From Pseudobacteroides sp. (GTDB lineage: Bacteria > Bacillota > Clostridia > Acetivibrionales > DSM-2933), in NCBI RefSeq assembly GCF_036567765.1, contig NZ_DATCTU010000071.1, positions 32,779-96,778 on the forward strand: 64,000 nt of DNA. Direction: 5' to 3'. Position numbers and translations under genes: made by a program. The notes beneath the pieces are model-generated. The model was given only the letters and a program-made list of their open reading frames with translations, did not search any database and was not told where the DNA came from. Positions 56,797 to 64,000 of the stretch are shown piece after piece. Each line of letters begins with the position of its first letter. The stretch's first letter is position 1.

Positions 56797-59700
56797 GGTG
56801 GAGCCTTGTGGAATTGTTATATCTTCAAAAACCCCAATATAATCATCAGTAAACGTTAATACAGATAAATCAAGTCCTCCGACAGGTGCTGCTGCGGGCA
56901 AGCTAACTACTCCGGATATTTCTGAGCCGTCAACCAGTCTCATATTTATGCGGCTTTGAAAGCCTGAATAAACCGGGATGATGGTTGCATCTTCAAAGTA
57001 TGGAGTACTTATAAAGTCTTCTTTATAATATACGTCTTTAACAAAACCTTTTTGAGTTGTAAAACACCTTATCAAATAACCGGGATTGCTGCTTTCCGGT
57101 ACTGTAATTGTGTATTCTGCATAACGTGTATGTTCTTCTATTTTAACAAGTTTATATAAACTTATGCCTTCGCTTTCTACAAATACCAAGGCTTTTATTC
57201 CACTGTCATTTACTGCTAAATCGGAAATCATAACAGTACCCTTTAGTATAACACCAGAAATCAATGTAAGGTTTATATTTGTTATGTTATCATTATAGGA
57301 TGTTACTTGAACTGCATTATCTATAACTGCTGTTGTTGTATACTGGCCGCTGTAATAACCTTGCTCAACATAGTTTTGATCAATTGTATAGTAACTTACA
57401 TAATAAGAGGTGTAGTCATACGGTAGTGAAATAAAATAATCAGCTGATGATTTACCTTCTGCAATATTTACACGATCGGTATAGTATGTATCTCGGTCCT
57501 TGGACTGGGCCTTAACAATGACACTTATCCCTCCTGATGGTGCAGTTTTATTGTAAGGGAGTCTGACAGTACCGGATAAGCGTTTACACGGCAGCAAAGT
57601 CATATTGATATTTGAAATATCCGATGAACTTATATCTACAGGCTCTGCATCTTTAAAATAAATTTTAGTGTCTTGACTGTTATAAAATCCGTTGGACAGG
57701 TATAGAGGCATATTATCTATCTCATAGGATATATAATACTTGTATTTGCTGTTATTCTCAAAGACATTTAATTCATAGTTTGCACTAACATTGCCTTCAG
57801 GTATCTTTATGTACTCTACATATTGGTAATAATCCTTAGTACCGGCTACGACTTTTACATCAAGTCCTCCTGCAGGTGCTGTTTTTCCGTTTGGAAGTGA
57901 CACTGAACCGCGTATTTTTCTTTTGGTAAGCAAATCTATATTAATTCCCGTAGTATCCTTGGATATAGATATGTATTCTGCGTATTCATCATCAAATGTA
58001 GTACCATATGATGTGTAATATCCGTTTTTACCGTATTCAGTATCCCCTTCATATATGTAGTAGGCTATCTGATAGGTATTTTTGGATGAACCACCCAGGG
58101 TATAGAGGGTAAAATCGTGAGAGGAAGTACCTTTCTTGAAATCTATATCAGTTGAATATATTTTTCCTTTTTCATCCTCCAAGTATACTTCCATTTTTAT
58201 ATCATCTTGTGCTACAACATTGCCTGGAATATATACTTTTCCCTTTATAGAATAGCCGTATGGGGTAGGTGTTGGCATAGGAGTATAGGTACTTGTGGGA
58301 GTATGAGTGTTTGTAGGTGTTACAGTGTTTGTTACAGCAATGGTATTGGTCGGTGTGGAAGTAGGAATTGGAGTTGATATAGGGAGTAGAGTACCTGCAA
58401 TAGTAGATGTTGGGGTATCGGTGGCTTCCAAACCGTTTGTAGGCGAAGGTGTACTTGTAATAATGTTTGTATCCGAGGGTATAACTGGGCCTCCTGGATA
58501 AGGCGGTATGGTTGCGGTGAATGTAGCAGTAGGAGTTGCGGCGGGTGTAAAAGTAGATGTTGGTGATGGAGTTGGTGTAGCAGGCAATGTGGCTGTATTT
58601 GTTGGTGTGTATGTTGGTGATGGTGCTATATATGGTTCAACTGCTTTTAAAGATTTATCAGCATCCACTATACCGGAAGTTCTAACTTTTCCTTGAAGTG
58701 CAGGAATGTTTTTTACATTACCCAGGATTGTTCCTTTAACCATTGATACACTATAATCACTATTTAAGCTCCATATTAATGCTGCCTCAGCTGCCACAAA
58801 AGGTGCAGCCATGGATGTACCGCTTGCATAGTCATATTTTCCATCAGGGACAGTACTAAAAATATCTGAGCCTGGTGCAGCAATATCAACTATAGAACCA
58901 TAATTGGAAAAATCGGAGAGCTTTCCTTTATTATCTACTGCAGCAACAGTTATTTTATTAGGAATATTGTAACATGCAGGGTAGTAAGGTTCGTAATCAA
59001 GATTAGCTTCCTTGTTACTGCTTGCACATACAAATAAAATATTGGAATTTCTCATTTCCTGTTCGAGAGCATAGTTGTAGTTAGTGTCTCCGAAAGAACA
59101 GTTAATTGCTTTAACGCCCATCTTTTCAGCATATTGTATTGCTTCAATGGCATCGCTGGTATAGCCGGCGTAATCATTGAAGAATTTTAATGGTAGTATC
59201 TTTATGTTGGGGGAAATACCGCATACACCTTGACCATTATGCTTAGCAGCAATAATACCGGCAATGTGGGTCGCATGAAAATCCTCATTGATGTTATCAA
59301 ACACTGTGTTGTCGGAGTTTATGAAGTCCCAGCCGTTTATATCGTCAACATAACCGTTATTATCATCATCTAAATTGTTACCTGGGATTTCTTCGGCGTT
59401 TATGTAAATACTGTTTTTTAAATCAGGATGATTTATGTCTATTCCCGTGTCAAGAATGCCAACTATAACATTTTCATTTCCTTTGCTTAAATTCCAGGCA
59501 GAGCACGCGTTTATATCAACTCCTGTGGTTCCTGATTGACCGTTGATTGCCTGGCCTCTATTATAAAGTCCCCACTGCTTATAGAATGAATCATCTTGAG
59601 GTACTTCAAATTTCTCCAGCTTATAATCCGGTTGGGCATATTCTACATAGGGGCTGTTTTTTAATTCTTCCAATAAAAACTCAGATTCAACCTTGTTTGA

Positions 59701-59991
59701 AACGCTAATTACGTCTATATTTTGAAGCTTTTTTTCTACATCTATATTAAAGTTTTTCAGCTTTTTCTTTACAGTGTCCTTAACAATGCTGCTTTTCTTC
59801 TCATCCTTATATTTGACTATAATTCTATCCTCTGAAATTGTATTTTCATGAGGTGCGGAAGTGGCCTGATAAGTGGGTGTAGTGTCTGTATTGATGGAAA
59901 AAGCCGGAGTGTAAAGATTGGATGTTATGAATATGGTGCATAGAAATAATGAAAATGCTTGTGTAAAGCGGTACCTTTTTTTAATTGTCAT
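56794..59991 (-). CDS. secreted subtilase (S8) with repeat domains, truncated before its SLH anchor
   Basis: The 1065-residue product has a signal peptide (to about 32), an inhibitor-like propeptide (about 50-130), a subtilisin domain (about 140-430) with GILDTGIDINHPD (Asp181), FHATHIAG (His239) and GTSMAAPF (Ser393), a long Thr/Pro linker and about four beta-rich repeats. Each repeat has the pattern of a Gly/Val strand, a motif such as KIPEGNVSANYEL and a Tyr-rich strand. The last repeat is cut by TAG after IPQGST, and the missing part plus SLH repeats continue in the same frame. The start follows GGGAGGTC. A perfect promoter lies about 160 bp upstream and a perfect 38-bp palindrome lies in the leader. 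Confidence 0.88.
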   Translation of the reverse strand: MTIKKRYRFTQAFSLFLCTIFITSNLYTPAFSINTDTTPTYQATSAPHENTISEDRIIVKYKDEKKSSIVKDTVKKKLKNFNIDVEKKLQNIDVISVSNKVESEFLLEELKNSPYVEYAQPDYKLEKFEVPQDDSFYKQWGLYNRGQAINGQSGTTGVDINACSAWNLSKGNENVIVGILDTGIDINHPDLKNSIYINAEEIPGNNLDDDNNGYVDDINGWDFINSDNTVFDNINEDFHATHIAGIIAAKHNGQGVCGISPNIKILPLKFFNDYAGYTSDAIEAIQYAEKMGVKAINCSFGDTNYNYALEQEMRNSNILFVCASSNKEANLDYEPYYPACYNIPNKITVAAVDNKGKLSDFSNYGSIVDIAAPGSDIFSTVPDGKYDYASGTSMAAPFVAAEAALIWSLNSDYSVSMVKGTILGNVKNIPALQGKVRTSGIVDADKSLKAVEPYIAPSPTYTPTNTATLPATPTPSPTSTFTPAATPTATFTATIPPYPGGPVIPSDTNIITSTPSPTNGLEATDTPTSTIAGTLLPISTPIPTSTPTNTIAVTNTVTPTNTHTPTSTYTPMPTPTPYGYSIKGKVYIPGNVVAQDDIKMEVYLEDEKGKIYSTDIDFKKGTSSHDFTLYTLGGSSKNTYQIAYYIYEGDTEYGKNGYYTSYGTTFDDEYAEYISISKDTTGINIDLLTKRKIRGSVSLPNGKTAPAGGLDVKVVAGTKDYYQYVEYIKIPEGNVSANYELNVFENNSKYKYYISYEIDNMPLYLSNGFYNSQDTKIYFKDAEPVDISSSDISNINMTLLPCKRLSGTVRLPYNKTAPSGGISVIVKAQSKDRDTYYTDRVNIAEGKSSADYFISLPYDYTSYYVSYYTIDQNYVEQGYYSGQYTTTAVIDNAVQVTSYNDNITNINLTLISGVILKGTVMISDLAVNDSGIKALVFVESEGISLYKLVKIEEHTRYAEYTITVPESSNPGYLIRCFTTQKGFVKDVYYKEDFISTPYFEDATIIPVYSGFQSRINMRLVDGSEISGVVSLPAAAPVGGLDLSVLTFTDDYIGVFEDITIPQGST

Positions 59992-60032
59992 TAAGTTGAC
60001 CTCCCTATAAATAAAATAATATTATTAAATGT

Positions 60033-60070
60033 GGTAGCCCTTGTTTAATGTACATTAAACAAGGGCTACC
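60033..60070. promoter_or_regulatory. perfect 38-bp palindrome in the subtilase leader
   Basis: Two 19-base arms (GGTAGCCCTTGTTTAATGT and its exact complement) meet with no gap at TGTACA. It lies 42-79 bp before the subtilase start, inside the transcript. It could be a leader hairpin, a terminator-like attenuator or a dimeric regulator site. Confidence 0.6.
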
Positions 60071-60148
60071 AATACATCCATAGTATAAAGCTTCTTTGTT
60101 AATATACTGCTATCTAGTTGTTACATAAATTTGCATGTTGTGTAAATT

Positions 60149-60177
60149 ATTATATCCTTTAGATGAGTGAATGTCAA
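60149..60177 (-). promoter_or_regulatory. consensus sigma-A promoter of the subtilase
   Basis: On the minus strand TTGACA (60177-60172) and TATAAT (60154-60149) are exactly 17 bp apart, both boxes matching consensus. The predicted start is near 60141, giving a leader of about 150 bases. Confidence 0.75.
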
Positions 60178-60384
60178 CAAAGGGAAGGGTAATTAGGGTA
60201 ATTATGAGGCTGTAAGTAACATTATAATTCCAATTCTAAGTCAATAGAAACTATTGAATTATTATTCCAACAAATTCCTTTATTACGAGCAAACTGTATC
60301 AGAAGATAAATCACTACCATCAAAATTTTTTTATTTTGATATTGTATTCTAATTTCTATTAGTTATAAAATATGAAGATACTGC

Positions 60385-60463
60385 TAGGGGTATTCAGCTG
60401 CTTGACCTATCTTCACACACGGGGAGCAAATACCATGTTTAGATATTAGCACAGACACCCCTA
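60385..60463 (+). other. GC-rich inverted-repeat region in the gap before the ECF sigma gene
   Basis: In the gap between the subtilase promoter and the ECF sigma start, TAGGGGT at 60385-60391 pairs with ACCCCTA at 60457-60463. The loop contains ACACGGGGAGC and GGTATT/AATACC, unusually GC-rich for this AT-rich region. No known riboswitch consensus was recognised. The remaining flanks hold only AT-rich DNA. Confidence 0.35.
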
Positions 60464-60566
60464 AGTGAAATACCAGTGTAAATATAATAAATTAAGATAC
60501 AAAACTTTGAACGTTTTCATGTAGTTATTTATCTAATTGTAAAAGAGATAAAGGAGGTTTGTATAT

Positions 60567-61112
60567 TTGAATCCTAATGATTTTGAGCAAAAAATAACTC
60601 TTGCCAAGAGGGGAGATAAGGGTGCTTTATTAGATTTGGTTTTGGCGAAAAAAGACCAATTATATAGGATTGCATATTCTTATTTGAAGAATGAAAATGA
60701 TTCTCTTGATGTTATGCAAGATACCTTAATAACTGCATTTAAACAAATTGGTACTTTGAAAGAAACAAAATACTTTTACACATGGTACACAAGGATACTA
60801 ATAAACATGTGCAAAAGAGTATTAAACGATAAGAAAAAAATAATAATGATTGAAGAACTCCAAAAAAATAATACCTGCCCTTCGAATGATAAAGAAAGCT
60901 GGATTGATGTAAAAAATAGCATAGAAAAGTTAAAGCCTGAGTTTAGGGAAGTCGTTTATATGAGATATTTTGAGGACCTTTCTATAAAAGATATTTCAAA
61001 AGTTATTAATTGTCCAGAAGGAACAGTTAAATCAAGGCTTTATTATGCAATTCAAGAACTAAAAAATGATATTTTAGGCAATAAGGAGGAAAATAATTAT
61101 GGATTGTGCTAA
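60567..61112 (+). CDS. ECF-type RNA polymerase sigma factor (SigV/SigW-like)
   Basis: The 181-residue sigma factor has region 2 (LYRIAYSYLKNENDSLDVMQDTLI, then TWYTRILINMCKRVL) and region 4 (KPEFREVVYMRYFEDLSIKDISKVINCPEGTVKSRLYYAIQEL). It starts with TTG at 60567, 8 bp after AAAGGAGG. Upstream, TGAACG at 60508-60513 resembles an ECF -35 and suggests autoregulation. It overlaps the anti-sigma gene by 14 bp, the standard arrangement for such pairs. Confidence 0.93.
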   Translation: MNPNDFEQKITLAKRGDKGALLDLVLAKKDQLYRIAYSYLKNENDSLDVMQDTLITAFKQIGTLKETKYFYTWYTRILINMCKRVLNDKKKIIMIEELQKNNTCPSNDKESWIDVKNSIEKLKPEFREVVYMRYFEDLSIKDISKVINCPEGTVKSRLYYAIQELKNDILGNKEENNYGLC

Positions 61113-62904
61113 ATTTAAACAGTATATAATAGATTATTTAGAAGGAACATTAGACAGTAATATTAAAAATGAATTTGAAGAGCATATGAATCAGTGCATA
61201 ATTTGTAAAACTGAGTTAACTTCACATAAAAAAGTGATTGATAATGTATTGGAAGTTGCAGCAGTTGAAAGAAAAGGGATTTTAGCACCACAAAAGCTTG
61301 ATTCTTTATTATCGGACTGTCTTAAAAATCAAAAAGCACCCAAACGAGTTAAGTTCCCTAAAAAAACAATTCTTATTGCCTCAGTTATATTCTCAATTAT
61401 ATTATTAGCATATACGCCACTTTCTGCAACAATTAAAGATAGTGTAATTGAATTATACCAATTTGCTTTAGGGAATAAAGCCATTACAAATTCTTTAGAA
61501 ACAGGTCTAGGTCAAAAAATTGACAAAACGTCTATATATAAGAATATTAATTTTACTGTTCATAGTGTTATTAACTCTGAGAATAAATTATTAACTCTTT
61601 TTAGTGTTAAATATAATAGCAAATCAGACCTTGATAATATAAATATTTATGGCTTAAAGTTGAAAAATCAATTCGGAGGTAAAATTGAATATGAATATAC
61701 AAAATCCAACAAATTCGATAAAAATAATAATAGAATATTAGGTAATATAGAAGTCAATAAAAGAGGCTTCTTTGATAACACTTTCTATTTGTCATTTGAT
61801 GAGGTTAATATTACTAAAAGCTATTTTGATGAAGTAAGTCCTTTATTACTTGAGAACTATAAATATACAAATTTAAAATTTCCTCAAAATAACCAGTTTA
61901 TTAAAAACGTTGAAATTAAGAATGTCATTAAAGACGATAAAAATGTTACATTAGAATATACTGTTGAGTATGCTGATACAAAGATTCTAGATTTTGGTTC
62001 TGTCTTATTCTTGAAGAAGAATACAGGGGAATTTTTAACAAAAAAATATACACAATCAACACTATTACAAGATAAAATAGTAAAAATTACTGATGTATTC
62101 ACTATAGAAAATCTCAATATTGGTAATATACTACTTTATATTAGGCTCAATAATTTAGTAGAAAATATTAAAGGAAACTGGCAAATATCTTTTTCTCCAG
62201 ACAAAAGTCTTACAAAATTTGTACCATTAGTTAAAGAACTAAAAAAGACTTTTGAAATTGAAGGATATAGATATAATTTAAAAGAACTATATTTAAGTCC
62301 CACACAAGCTAATCTAAAAATTAAAGACTTAAATAATGAGCTATTTGAAAATTTAATAAACGATATGACCTTAATAAGCGATAAAGGTACTGCTAATTTA
62401 CGCAAGGTATCAAATGAGTATACATTATCTGACATAAATTCGACAAATCAAACTAACATTCAGGATAATACTAATGTTTATGAATTTGATCCATTACTTG
62501 GAGCAGGTAATGTTAAATTAGTTATTAACAGTATAAAATTAAATGAAAATACAAATATTCAAATAAAACTTAAAGATTTTAAAGGAAAAAAGAATAATAT
62601 TATTGATATAGAGGGTACAAAATACGAGGTTCAAATAAAAACTTCAACCAATGATACAATTGCTATTTATTTTAAACCACTAAATGAATCATCAATACAA
62701 CTAGGTTCTATATATCTTGTAGGCTCCAATAGCGACATAAATATTTTCCCTGATTATACAGATTCCAGTTATTCGTTCAAACATAACCCAAAAGGCTATA
62801 ATATATATCATTTCAATATTAACAGTGATGATTTAGACAAAACTATATTAGTAAAATCAATTATAAAATATAAAAAGATTAATAAAGAGATCCTACTGGA
62901 TTAA
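61099..62904 (+). CDS. anti-sigma factor with zinc-finger and DUF4179-type outer domain
   Basis: The 601-residue protein begins with a zinc-binding anti-sigma domain (Cys3, His29, Cys33 and Cys36 in EEHMNQCIICKTEL), then a membrane helix (about 89-110; ILIASVIFSIILLAYTP), then a large outer region of repeated beta-rich domains of the DUF4179/DUF5643 type with Asn/Lys-rich composition. It should hold the ECF sigma factor inactive and respond to an outside signal. It overlaps the sigma gene by 14 bp. Its codons are notably AT-rich compared with the genes to the left. Confidence 0.85.
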   Translation: MDCAKFKQYIIDYLEGTLDSNIKNEFEEHMNQCIICKTELTSHKKVIDNVLEVAAVERKGILAPQKLDSLLSDCLKNQKAPKRVKFPKKTILIASVIFSIILLAYTPLSATIKDSVIELYQFALGNKAITNSLETGLGQKIDKTSIYKNINFTVHSVINSENKLLTLFSVKYNSKSDLDNINIYGLKLKNQFGGKIEYEYTKSNKFDKNNNRILGNIEVNKRGFFDNTFYLSFDEVNITKSYFDEVSPLLLENYKYTNLKFPQNNQFIKNVEIKNVIKDDKNVTLEYTVEYADTKILDFGSVLFLKKNTGEFLTKKYTQSTLLQDKIVKITDVFTIENLNIGNILLYIRLNNLVENIKGNWQISFSPDKSLTKFVPLVKELKKTFEIEGYRYNLKELYLSPTQANLKIKDLNNELFENLINDMTLISDKGTANLRKVSNEYTLSDINSTNQTNIQDNTNVYEFDPLLGAGNVKLVINSIKLNENTNIQIKLKDFKGKKNNIIDIEGTKYEVQIKTSTNDTIAIYFKPLNESSIQLGSIYLVGSNSDINIFPDYTDSSYSFKHNPKGYNIYHFNINSDDLDKTILVKSIIKYKKINKEILLD

Positions 62905-62918
62905 TTTGCATATACATT

Positions 62919-62957
62919 AAAAAGATGGGTATTTTGTTGTCTGTGCCCATCTTTTTG
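62919..62957. terminator. terminator after the anti-sigma gene
   Basis: AAAAAGATGGG at 62919-62929 pairs with CCCATCTTTTT at 62946-62956. The stem has A and T ends on both sides, so it may work in both directions between the convergent genes. Confidence 0.8.
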
Positions 62958-63072
62958 ATGTATTAAAATACTTTTCCCAAATTTATATATTCATGTCTAT
63001 TCCAAAATAGACTTTCATATACAATTCTAATAAAACAAACTTACTTATTAAATTCAATTATTTATATTTAAG

Positions 63073-63798
63073 TTATTTAAGTGAATTAAGCAATTTTAAA
63101 ATCGTTTCATCAGTTACTGCTGGAGAGTAAATCGCTGTTGCAAGGGTTGATATTTTTACCGTATTTTCAATGTTATAAGAAATAAATGGTTTAATTGATA
63201 TAAAACACAAACTATTATTAATATTATGAATATTATTAATATTTGGAATGAAAGAAAATTGGAAAGTCTTTTTTTATTGATAAATCCTTATTTCCTTTAT
63301 TCTTCATATCAAAATCTGAACTTGTTTCAGTTTCTATTGTGTATGAATTATCTTTCAAATCAAATTGTAATCCTAAAACATCTATCTGGGAATCTCTTTT
63401 ATTTATGATTTCTGTTCTATACCAATCAAAATTATAACTTAAAATAGTTTTTTTCCCTAAATCAAAATCTGAAGGAAGTTTATTATTTTTTATGTCTAAA
63501 ACCCAGTTTCCAATCTCAAAAGTATTAACATAATTTTTGCTGTCAGTAATTTTCAAACTTGTTATTGTATATTTACCAGGTTTTATGTCAGGAAGACTAA
63601 GGCCTAAAGTGTATAAAGAATACTCGTTTTCTTTTGGACCTGGATTTACACCTGTAAACATAGCTGGCAAATCTCCCTTATCAGAAACAATCATAAACTT
63701 TCTAAAATTAGTTAAATCTATTTCTGCAGATTTTGTATCTACAGAAATTAATGATAGTTGTAAATAAGGCTCCTCACTCTTAAGCCCCCTAATCACCT
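63073..63798 (-). pseudogene. C-terminal fragment of an exported or anti-sigma-like protein, broken by an IS and a frameshift
   Basis: Read on the minus strand from the IS end, the frame shows KSEEPYLQLSLISVD, NPGPKENEYSLYTLGLSL, KPGKYTITSLKI and GNWVLDI, a beta-rich pattern like the outer domains of DUF4179/DUF5643 anti-sigma proteins. It stops at 63236. Past a run of AT triplet-like repeats (63205-63245) coding character resumes in another frame (PFISYNIENTVKIST, then SPAVTDETILKLLNSL) up to a stop at 63073. The N-terminus is lost beyond the IS. Its apparent ATG (start of MFIPKLSK) lies in the IS end, not in the gene. Confidence 0.65.
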
Positions 63799-64000
63799 TG
63801 GACAGTTTCGGAATAAACAAGTAAAATAGAAATTGTCAGGAGGGGTTACATAATTGGGAAAAAAAGTTTATGAAAAAGAATTTATAGATCAAATAGTCAG
63901 AGAAGCTATTGAAACTGGAAATGCAAGTATAGTAGCTAGAAAACACGGAATTAGCCCTAAAAATGTAAGTTACTGGTTAAGAACTAGAAATAGCCATATT
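63799..64000 (+). mobile_element. left end of an insertion sequence (partial)
   Basis: The junction with the broken gene lies near 63799, where TGGACAGTTTCGG begins; IS3-family elements usually begin with TG. The sequence then leads into a transposase start with a strong AGGAGGGG site. The right end is outside the window, so family and target duplication are not decidable. Confidence 0.65.
63854..64000 (+). CDS. transposase, helix-turn-helix N-terminal part (partial)
   Basis: A TTG start at 63854, behind AGGAGGGG, opens a frame running off the window: MGKKVYEKEFIDQIVREA, then TGNASIVARKHGISPKNV and YWLRTRN. This is the IS3/IS150 OrfA-type helix-turn-helix that binds the IS ends (the V-A-R-K-H-G-I-S turn is typical). 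Only 49 residues are visible. Confidence 0.75.
   Translation, partial: MGKKVYEKEFIDQIVREAIETGNASIVARKHGISPKNVSYWLRTRNSHI

Noticed and set aside
60385..60463. TPP-type riboswitch suggested by the AGGGGT block
   Set aside because: The CTGAGA and ACCTGATCTGG blocks of the TPP switch are absent.
63236..63820. The full 194-codon minus frame as an intact gene
   Set aside because: Its first nine or ten codons lie in the IS end, and the C-terminus is out of frame; it is a fragment.

Overview
The window looks like chromosomal DNA of an anaerobic, spore-forming, cellulosome-producing member of the Firmicutes (Acetivibrio/Ruminiclostridium/Pseudobacteroides group, the former Clostridium cluster III). 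The evidence is: dockerin-tagged secreted polysaccharidases joined by Thr-Pro linkers, three SigI/RsgI sigma/anti-sigma pairs, SLH-anchored surface proteins, SpoIIR, low G+C, AGGAGG ribosome sites and frequent GTG/TTG starts. Two enzymes carry an X-module plus dockerin that resembles the C-terminus of the CipA scaffoldin. This suggests a cellulosome of the reversed-polarity kind known from Pseudobacteroides cellulosolvens. The species call is inference only.

Layout. 0-3.2 kb: 3' end of an ABC permease, a lipoprotein alpha/beta hydrolase and a polytopic DUF1624-like membrane protein. 3.3-7.4 kb: a single-module NRPS-like enzyme with the adenylation - carrier - six-helix - three-C-domain layout of epsilon-poly-lysine synthetase (Pls). 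7.5-9.8 kb: sigI1/rsgI1, whose RsgI has a Pro-rich tail and no recognisable binding module. 9.9-10.5 kb: deletion remnant of a GGDEF gene. 10.6-19.7 kb: pectin (rhamnogalacturonan) locus with a GH43-dockerin, two CE12 acetylesterase-dockerins, sigI2/rsgI2 (PA14 + CBM35 sensor) and a PL11 lyase-dockerin. A shared -35/-10-like motif precedes the first CE12, sigI2 and PL11. 19.9-28.7 kb: RNase J, a MASE3-like sensor kinase, an FMN reductase, PolX and a MutS-like membrane ATPase. 28.9-34.4 kb: GH74 xyloglucanase with X-dockerin, and sigI3/rsgI3 with a CBM3 sensor. 34.6-41.6 kb: a one-Cys thioredoxin-like protein, an LtaS-type enzyme, spoIIR, pyrG, a PIN-TRAM protein and CarD. 42-51.7 kb: three-gene operon of giant fibronectin-III/SLH surface proteins. 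51.8-55.6 kb: YwmB-like protein, MurA, a small unknown protein and HtrA. 55.9-60 kb: subtilase whose C-terminal SLH anchor lies beyond an in-frame TAG. 60.5-64 kb: an AT-rich stretch with an ECF sigma/anti-sigma pair, a gene broken by an IS and the start of that IS.

How the parts may work together (inference). Each SigI/RsgI pair would sense a polymer outside the cell through the RsgI tail and then release SigI. The CBM3-tailed pair sits beside the GH74 gene, and the PA14/CBM35-tailed pair sits inside the pectin genes. The FN3/SLH proteins, LtaS-like enzyme, MurA and SLH protease are envelope functions.

Small repeats and structures lie between the genes. The clearest are a pair of 97-bp near-identical inverted-end elements, each about 30 bp before a start codon (GH74 and the LtaS-like gene), and a family of 50-126 bp hairpin elements at about 1.94, 38.1 and 52.6 kb. 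No tRNA, rRNA or CRISPR array was seen.
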